IMG/VR virus record: IMGVR_UViG_3300032289_002506 | Location: 1-22,048 of that record | Direction: 5' to 3' (one strand) | DNA from: a virus | DNA length: 22,048 bases | Shown: one piece after another, positions 20,301-22,048 of the stretch | How the letters are laid out: each line of letters opens with the position of its first letter | Position numbering within the stretch: the first letter of the stretch is position 1 | Notes under the pieces: generated by a model | What the model was told of the DNA's origin: nothing | What the model saw: only the letters and a program-made list of their open reading frames with translations | The model's database searches: none | Translations under genes and position numbers: made by a program

Positions 20301-21132
20301 GTCGAGCACTATCGCCAATGACGGAATAATACTGTCCTCCGTATTGCCTTTAACTGATCAAGTTCAGGTAATTTATGGTGGGAGATTATTGAGAAAATCT
20401 GAAATGCTGTATCATGATACTACGCTATCTTATGATAGTCCTATAGCAAATATAAAAGGTAAAAGAGCGTCTATTAATGATTTTACCAATATCAATAATA
20501 TCGATCCGGCAAATTTAAATGATGCATATATTTTTACTTCCACTAATCAAGTTTGGGTATATACTAATTCGTCGGAAACAGATGCCATTAAAGGTTATGT
20601 TTATAGGGGATTGAACTATTCACCGCCTGAGTTTAATATTACTGTTGAATTTAACACAGCAACAGCAGCAATTTATGCTACTACTGCTACAATGATGGCA
20701 GTTGGGACAATATCACAGGATCTTAATTATGATCTAAACGGTGATGGGGTGGTTACCTTAACTGATGCTTTGGGATATTTAAAAATTTCTCTTAAAAAAT
20801 CTTCTGAGTCAATTCAAGATATTTTAGATTTTACTATTAATCCTCAGTCGAACTATCAAAACCTTATTTCTCAAAAAATTCTATTAAATATAGAAGGAGG
20901 AATAGATGATAACATTGATCTGATCATAATGAAAAAACAATTTAATTCTAATTCTTTATGGAATAATGGAGTGTCATTATTACAAAGTCAAACAATCCCG
21001 GCTAAGTTTTTGCAGGACGAACCTTCAGAATTGCCAGATATTACTTACTATGGTGGATATAAAAATCTTTCTCTTGATACAGGGTTTTATCTTACCACCA
21101 GTACCGATCAACCCCTACTAGTAGGACCTTAA
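8338..21132 (+). CDS. Giant 4264-residue baseplate/virion structural protein (gp7 position) with adhesion-type modules
   Basis: This single open frame has no stop or frameshift and encodes a protein of roughly 475 kDa. No Shine-Dalgarno is seen; the start is 2 bases behind the gp6 stop, so re-initiation is likely. The N-terminus (TLDFLPEIFQTDKNSKFLSG, then IDGYIGSKI) looks like a wedge-type attachment region. Modules seen in order are: aromatic GTSWWYNGKNW (407-416), a block PHTHPWETLGF...MKPLWWDSQYG (about 995-1017) that I recall from other giant marine phage proteins, CBM5/12-like motifs (1322-1357 and 1575-1614), FG-GAP repeats (2002-2399), a duplicated GxGY unit (2821-2874), a NGELIQYQRI...LTRGVFGTS unit (3919-3944), six 'NG..L' beta units, and a dockerin-like calcium loop (4132-4143). 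No enzymatic active site, signal peptide or membrane segment is apparent. T4 gp7 (1032 residues) links wedge parts, and equivalence is inferred from position only. A tape measure is unlikely because the protein is beta-rich and not helical. Confidence 0.8.
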   Translation: MTNKKIKTLDFLPEIFQTDKNSKFLSGTLDPLIQPTQLERIDGYIGSKISPNFKSTSDFYITEISSLRKNYQLEPAVIIKDQSDNIKNAISFDDIVNEISQLGADTSNLDRLFKFEYYSYDPHIDWDKFVNYQEYFWLPFGPQPVTVYNSSTTATNVTQSIIGQKFYQIPNSRESLSTGMRIKFSGNIVPASYLKSEYFVEGVGSSIELIDVNDLTVYKNEGILGYDLFDSRNFDFYSFDSYKNIPIQPEFITINRASRDKNPWSRYNRWVHSDVIIKSAEINGTIPVFPLNNRSPRPIIEFKSNLKLYNFGYAAYTSVDLIDEKVTNVMFNIQGSDGYYIDGVLLDKGNRVIFNADTDPDVCGKIFEVNFVNVGGKTVMVLEPPSDHTPNINYSVIVSKGNKYGGTSWWYNGKNWQFSQQKTKINQVPLFDLFDNQGRSYSDLNFYSSDFRGNAIFSYEIGTGSNDKYLGFPVKRKNSSGTGSFLFKNYFNADSISISELQTLTKINTSRTFCKFSKVTGDEFVNVWTTSSTYRLPILQLYTTDISTSTIEINAIDNPTINTFSVEVFLNASRSSFVDYYTTSSNGKVLVQFLNPLPADTDVVLKIKTDVSSNSNGYYEIPPNLTNNPLNGLLSEISFTEINDHVWSIYQSVPNFSGKFPGKSNLRDLDTVGNHGTKLISNPNSLAFSSIFIGKKEHNFFDAIKKSADQYNQFKLSFLQYLISLDQGTTPSDAVDIILKEINFNKNLNSNYYFSDMLACSIDYDEKIWTIQNSQIKYYPINSVFYPNKLSYRTILVYLNANLLTFEVDYEFDTIDSQIVLLTNISVGDTLTIRDYADSRGSYIPPTPTKLGLYPKFVPKIFIDNTYKIDKTVIQGHDGSIMIAYNDYRDNIILEFEKRVYNNIKASYNSKLFDITSFLPGKFRSTAYSTTQINQILKNSFIAWAGEYKIDYLTNNSVDENSPFTYNYSVSNTGNSLEVTGSWRAIYKHYYDTDRPHTHPWETLGFSMKPLWWDSQYGPNYSSTNTALWNDLEQGRIRQGPNAGINSVYARPGLSLVLPVDTSGRLRDPITIGLARLSNDISRNWEFGEFSPVEVSWRKSSYWPFVVQQLMALLAPSMYLSYMHDPIRIRKNLVNQWVYDDTSYFPTIQTAFIHRENDQQTSGFSVFISEIGCQRDENYISSLRSDLNYLSVNLFYKVGGFVSKDKLQISMDTGSIGSLSSNTIIPREDFSLILHTGTPVKSISMSGIVVEKHLDGFLVRGYDNLNPFFNIYNTIRNENTSLLTVGGTSESYVVWTNGGDSGVDLGLSSADTTSASSAVVGKFYQAGQLVKYGDSFYRVLTSHQAGSSFEPNYFQLVRSVPITGGISVQISPNFNKEIVKISYGTILSTPQDIYDLIVGYGAWLKDQGFSFNEYNLDLKTTLNWEFSAKEFLFWVLQNWSLGSVIVLSPFSNRVEFDSSFAISDSFFNNLYNNLILDATGNQIPKVNLNITRSDNNLLVETSNFNLGIFFIKINTIQKEHALIFNKTTIFGDFIYNTETGYRQSRMKLTGFRTKNWNGDYFSPGFTYDNVTISNWTQYTDYISGDVVKFGNEYYSAIDKIFGNSTFNFEEWNRLSSKPEKLLLPNFDYKIGQFEDFYSLDIDNFDVAQQKMAQHLIGYTPRTYLDNIFPNPISQYKFYQGFIKEKGTESAIDKLNKVENFGRQGEISYQEEWAFREGSYGSFQTFNELETTLIEGSFVDNPQIISFVDTIPNSNKLISYSTSGNWIITPSNYIASSSFPVTSFPYSQVDFKLETAGYVDIGDVSFTAFNENSLLDIADNSTINEGDTFWLGFSTNNDWDVLRYTQLSSIINDISIAENGSSLVITTSLPHYLLEEDIISIIQSDASVNSIYKVEFVLNEYQFSISTTDTIQELTISNYGILFKFFSFKFETFDQILGDYDLIKLPVGTKFWINNNDLGKWVVYQKSDNYSYVFEKTYPVPVLHTGLGKKLYKNKNFNRIFSGSPQFQSDTTYGKVYVYTTLLDTPDLISNFSFSLNDFINIYTSSTTTSTDFGSSIAYDPSQSLIYVGAPSAGSMKINTSGAGVLRFTTGTESVYSTLTQEGVVKISALDPTNNEIPKLGLLSPYSKNFERFGESVFAQQNNLLVGAPGTLTTGTGAVYLFTVTTTSTTAPLYITYVNSLTTSTLLVGSQFGYSISGTADSGLVVIGSPGYNLETGKVYIFTGTNAQFSQTIDSPFSINSRFGEKVFLTYDGNYLMVSAPTVINSDKSYGQVAIYSATSNGFILDQILPNPVPGSNLYFGTDIGSNSSGTILAISATGKITGVRTVFDDVSQLLDTTTFDSVSTIFYDVILDSGTVYIYNRKLRRFVLSSELPPPVRDSSTNYGSSIIVEDEAIYVGAPANDVTTLISPQLFQFTKVDKSFDSWEILHQQPDLVVVDTIQKISLIDSDSENVIEYLDVIDPLKGKIAGIAEQELHYKSAVDPAVYSIGIPGNIIDPATNWLDEHVGELWWDLSSIKYQWYEQGDLIKRKNNWGKLFPGCTIDIYEWVKTQYLPSEWSALADTAQGIIQGISGQPKFTDDTVISVRQSYDSISNTTSFVYYYWVKNKSITPDAKNRRISAFEVSSIITDPTTYGLKFAAILSSNSIALSNLGGYLINDRISLNISFDLINNPILKHTEWILLQEKFANSRPSRLLEKKLVDSLIGKDEFGNLVPDPNLNGRSKYGVEIRPRQTFFKNRLSALREIITFTNKILLSNRITGTHDFKNLNQEEKISDLLLNEYDLIVEDTSYLELIDLFNVQAPKLECIVVNGKIVDVSIPLSGKGYKTNPTIKIISDSGSGAVVKTNINDVGQIVSIEIVNPGQGYSDDNPPELDVRPFTVLVLSDIFGKWSKFIYDIQEKKWVQSHTQKYNTKLYWKYVDWVSPSFNRQIKFSTIINYSADAVSSNILPGQYVKVKNDGLGNYLILEKTEPGSWGSFSENFNIVYAENGTIQILDEIWNLEISNYNWDQNLSYDIGLYSPTPDVELRYILSALKNDIFTNELKIYWNLLFFNAVKFALTEQKQLNWAFKTSFISVVNTVGELSQPYTYNLISDVAQEEYLKEIKPFHTKIRKFTNNYTKLEISKNQIIETCQPSITLKFDRVANFNQIGEDKVIDRFILSLYQNSVVLNWIAHPDKSKIRVTLNGFLILGYQYKLEYFSNEYNGYDKKFSRIILLENIPDTSGQVLQVEYQKHIDLKTSSERILSYHDNKNLNQIIGGFVYPKTKIETLPLVRSVNWDSNNIGFGDFKWNDNIDSYTVAYLTSATISFDMELTLSTVTGIKVGDYINVISRKTSSFSTLTDIIVSSIDTLTNTVGLNSPPIVTLSSGTIVEFWSNKPYDTTLDSVIDGSTLENTLTEILLDGDKFYTPNTSYAPEEFVPGQSSDSIGINVFTKYGKSSPIINTGGLYITKNRSTSTVKIPLSVIPTVNDEISVLFNNTFLPKSSIAIKADSNNQVCIFTELSTSSFGLISYTVINIGGGSTSNNGIIDKVTLSQTLTGNDPVMTLESLSDYRTVSSAYVSLDGIEVPLEGTVPSSALSYNLTYSFSGTNYRSAVKFNNITPGQHLGQAWFFDSSFDDFSILKNQSVTITSSTQTSILLTNLVPGINENQLSLVTVEQTSNGVLKRLQPPRITHYIVSNSNLNFLISKTIVRPSGTYTLSNNLIRVYVDNKKLIPGPEFLINQTNNSIILSPFVATNGSEVAIVDLLSTWDYDVVDNTVKLSSPVVPSTLNILTFLSNSKMSTTMESFDGNSTNRFKLYKSVNNVRYVWVSINGLPLAAEIDFNILDDGSTVQISDNFRISPQDKIVIRIISDQSEISSVLGYRIFNDVVNKTSFKRISKKNTARLVAPLTYLDTEIFLDDASVLSIPDPSDRSAGLVMINGELIQYQRIDRNVLKDLTRGVFGTSPSLYSDVSTKVIDQGLNQTIPFSENTLIQKIKTTSTVNVYTILTSSTIANDGIILSSVLPLTDQVQVIYGGRLLRKSEMLYHDTTLSYDSPIANIKGKRASINDFTNINNIDPANLNDAYIFTSTNQVWVYTNSSETDAIKGYVYRGLNYSPPEFNITVEFNTATAAIYATTATMMAVGTISQDLNYDLNGDGVVTLTDALGYLKISLKKSSESIQDILDFTINPQSNYQNLISQKILLNIEGGIDDNIDLIIMKKQFNSNSLWNNGVSLLQSQTIPAKFLQDEPSELPDITYYGGYKNLSLDTGFYLTTSTDQPLLVGP
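8390..8416 (+). other. Perfect 11-bp hairpin near the start of the giant gene
   Basis: CTGACAAAAAT at 8390-8400 and ATTTTTGTCAG at 8406-8416 pair perfectly around the 5-nt loop AGTAA. The hairpin begins 52 bases after the start codon, in the codons for QTDKNSKFLSG. The C:G, G:C closing end plus a run of A:T pairs gives a moderately stable stem. Its place just inside the largest gene suggests a translational or transcript-level control element. Chance remains possible in AT-rich DNA. Confidence 0.5.
12301..12408 (+). other. First CBM5/12-like motif in the giant protein
   Basis: Residues 1322-1357 read FYQAGQLVKYGDSFYRVLTS followed by a Phe-Glu-Pro and NYFQL. This matches the skeleton of small chitin-binding type 3 (CBM5/12) modules: Y..G..V.y.g..Y.......p....W..l. 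The last aromatic is Phe instead of Trp and the leading Trp is absent, so binding is uncertain. Confidence 0.4.
13060..13179 (+). other. Second CBM5/12-like motif in the giant protein
   Basis: Residues 1575-1614 contain W1575, Y1578, Y1581, G1584-D1585, V1587, Y1593-Y1594, A1596 and a closing EEWNRL with W1611. This spacing, W..Y..Y..GDvV.fg..YY.A......(n).W..l, is the CBM5/12 pattern with both Trp residues kept. These modules usually bind chitin or related glycans. The motif is visible, and glycan binding here is inference. Confidence 0.5.
14341..15534 (+). other. FG-GAP repeat region, probable seven-bladed beta-propeller
   Basis: Within the giant protein, FG-GAP type repeats (as in integrin alpha chains) recur. 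FG/GAP pairs are at F2052-G2053 with GAP 2068-2070, F2132-G2133 with GAP 2146-2148, F2191-G2192 with GSP 2207-2209, F2242-G2243 with SAP 2258-2260, F2299-G2300 with SAT 2315-2317, and Y2383-G2384 with GAP 2397-2399. A further GSP at 2002-2004 followed by GKVYVYT fits the end of a first blade. Strands such as GKVYIFT, GQVAIYS and GAVYLFT follow the GAP positions, as expected. Seven units of about 50-80 residues fit a closed propeller. Confidence 0.7.
16798..16959 (+). other. Duplicated GxGY beta module in the giant protein
   Basis: GKGYKTNPTIKI (from G2821) and GQGYSDDNPPELDV (ending V2874) are 40 residues apart and flank GSGAVVKTNINDVGQIVSIE. This 'GxGY..~P.v.i....G.GA.a...v..G.v..i.v.n.GxGY' unit is common in phage tail-fibre and baseplate proteins and probably forms a small beta repeat. 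Confidence 0.6.
20731..20784 (+). other. Dockerin/EF-hand-like calcium loop near the C-terminus of the giant protein
   Basis: Residues 4132-4149 read DLNGDGVVTLTDALGYLK. This matches the dockerin type I / EF-hand loop D.N.DG.v...D with calcium ligands at D4132, N4134, D4136, T4140 and D4143, followed by the start of a helix ending in LK. A degenerate second copy may lie at 4182-4202 (NIEGGIDDNIDL, then IMKKQF) but lacks ligands at loop positions 1 and 12. Calcium binding is inferred from the motif. Confidence 0.6.
21114..21126 (+). promoter_or_regulatory. Shine-Dalgarno AGGA inside a 12-bp palindrome before the collagen-like gene
   Basis: AGGA at 21123-21126 lies 8 bases before the ATG at 21135 and supports that start. 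It overlaps the perfect palindrome CCTACTAGTAGG (21114-21125) at the end of the giant gene. Pairing between transcripts or within the palindrome could hide the ribosome site. The four preceding starts lack any such site. Confidence 0.45.
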
Positions 21133-21134
21133 AA

Positions 21135-22048
21135 ATGACACAAGCAAATCAATTACCATTTCTCCCGCCAACTTTTGCTACTTCTGACGTAAGTTTTATG
21201 GTAGTTAATGGCCTTCTTGTACAAAGAATGGAATTAACTACTTTGATTAACGCTGTTCTGCAAAATGCAATTGAACCTAGGCAAGGTGCAATCGGCCAAC
21301 AAGGAGCACAAGGAATTACGGGGTTTACTGGAGACAGGGGACAACAAGGAATACAGGGCTCACAAGGACGTCAGGGATTACAGGGACTTCAGGGACTACA
21401 AGGAGAACAAGGTCTTCAAGGGCAACAAGGACTGCAAGGATTACAAGGAGAACAAGGTCGACAAGGACTACAAGGCCAGCAGGGATTCCAAGGAGAAAGA
21501 GCCTCAGTACAAGGCTATCAAGGTCGTCAAGGACTACAAGGACTACAAGGAGATCGAGCTTCAGTACAAGGCTATCAAGGCTATCAGGGTCTTCAAGGAC
21601 TACAGGGATTACAAGGAGAACAAGGTCGACAAGGACTGCAAGTACAAGGTAGACAAGGTACTCAAGGCCGTCAAGGGCAACAAGGGCAACAAGGGTTATT
21701 GGGAAGACAAGGGGAATCAGGCCCCCAGGGATTTCAAGGAAGGCAAGGTATTAATGGATTGCAAGGAGAACAAGGAGAGCAGGGAGAACAAGGAGAACAA
21801 GGGTTTCAGGGGGATGCTGCTAGAGTCCAAGGATACCAAGGTATACAAGGACAGCAAGGACTACAAGGTATACAGGGGCGACAGGGACTTCAAGGTCTTC
21901 AAGGAAATGCTTCTAGAGTTCAAGGATATCAAGGACTGCAAGGCCGTCAAGGGTTACAAGGTCTACAAGGACTTCAAGGAAAGCAAGGCGAGCAAGGACT
22001 CCAGGGTCTGCAAGGACGGCAAGGTATACAGGGACGACAGGGATTTCA
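21135..22048 (+). CDS. Collagen-like Gly-X-Gln fibre protein (partial, runs off the window)
   Basis: The open frame starts 2 bases after the giant gene stop, behind AGGA, and stays open to the window end (304 full codons). Residues 1-50 ([20 protein letters not shown] and on to NAIEPRQ) are non-repetitive and include a short hydrophobic helix-like stretch, [11 protein letters not shown]. They may be the trimerising or virion-attachment head. From G51 on, Gly occurs every third residue with Gln as the usual third residue ([12 protein letters not shown]), giving a collagen-type triple helix with almost no Pro. The repeat is broken at five places. The missing C-terminus could hold a receptor-binding tip. 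Its place next to the wedge genes suggests a tail or baseplate fibre. Collagen-like repeats are known in phage fibres; the role here is inference. Confidence 0.85.
   Translation, partial: MTQANQLPFLPPTFATSDVSFMVVNGLLVQRMELTTLINAVLQNAIEPRQGAIGQQGAQGITGFTGDRGQQGIQGSQGRQGLQGLQGLQGEQGLQGQQGLQGLQGEQGRQGLQGQQGFQGERASVQGYQGRQGLQGLQGDRASVQGYQGYQGLQGLQGLQGEQGRQGLQVQGRQGTQGRQGQQGQQGLLGRQGESGPQGFQGRQGINGLQGEQGEQGEQGEQGFQGDAARVQGYQGIQGQQGLQGIQGRQGLQGLQGNASRVQGYQGLQGRQGLQGLQGLQGKQGEQGLQGLQGRQGIQGRQGF
21285..22048 (+). repeat. 9-base periodic coding repeat (Gly-X-Gln codons)
   Basis: The DNA shows a 9-base period, GGN NNN CAR, from 21285 to the window end, encoding the collagen-like stretch. Units such as CTACAAGGA and GAACAAGGT recur many times. 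Synonymous changes between copies show the array is not a fresh expansion throughout, yet it remains prone to slippage and recombination. It continues beyond the window. Confidence 0.85.

Noticed and set aside
21285-22048. CRISPR array or non-coding tandem repeat.
   Set aside because: The period is 9 bases, has no spacers and translates without stops into Gly-X-Gln triplets.

Overview
The window looks like part of the baseplate gene cluster of a tailed phage with a contractile tail (myovirus) of the T4-like kind found in marine and aquatic phages. The DNA is AT-rich, about one-third G+C by eye. All genes lie on the + strand and are packed head to tail with gaps of 1 to 75 bases. I see no tRNA, CRISPR array, insertion sequence or host-type metabolic gene. 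The host cannot be named from this stretch. The style of the hub, wedge and giant proteins resembles, from memory, cyanophage- and pelagiphage-type T4-like phages.

Layout: 1-87 is the last codons of an upstream gene, possibly gp53/LysM-like. 89-2776 is a putative baseplate hub protein (gp27 position) with an unusual Ser/Ala/Gly-rich C-terminal third. 2794-4386 is a gp5-like central hub/spike with an OB-fold and a beta-helix but no visible lysozyme domain. 4394-4822 is a gp25-like wedge/sheath initiator. A 75-base gap follows, holding a perfect inverted repeat and a late-promoter-like box. 4898-8335 is a gp6-like wedge protein (baseplate J type), longer than T4 gp6. 8338-21132 is one 4264-residue giant structural protein that fills 58% of the window at the position where gp7 would be expected. 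21135 to the window end is the start of a collagen-like fibre protein built of Gly-X-Gln triplets.

Together these genes describe the core of a baseplate: central hub and spike (gp27/gp5), sheath initiator (gp25), wedge (gp6 and the giant protein) and a fibre attached near the wedge. The most unusual object is the giant protein. Besides its baseplate-like N-terminus it carries adhesion-type modules: a run of FG-GAP repeats that fits an integrin-type seven-bladed propeller, two CBM5/12-like chitin-binding-type motifs, a duplicated GxGY beta module, six scattered copies of a fibre-type 'NG..L' beta unit, and a dockerin/EF-hand-like calcium loop near the C-terminus. My inference is that in this phage glycan- or surface-binding functions, often placed on separate fibres, are partly built into the wedge itself. 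Perfect 10-11 bp hairpins sit in the gp25-gp6 gap and soon after the starts of the gp6-like and giant genes. They may mark regulation of these genes.
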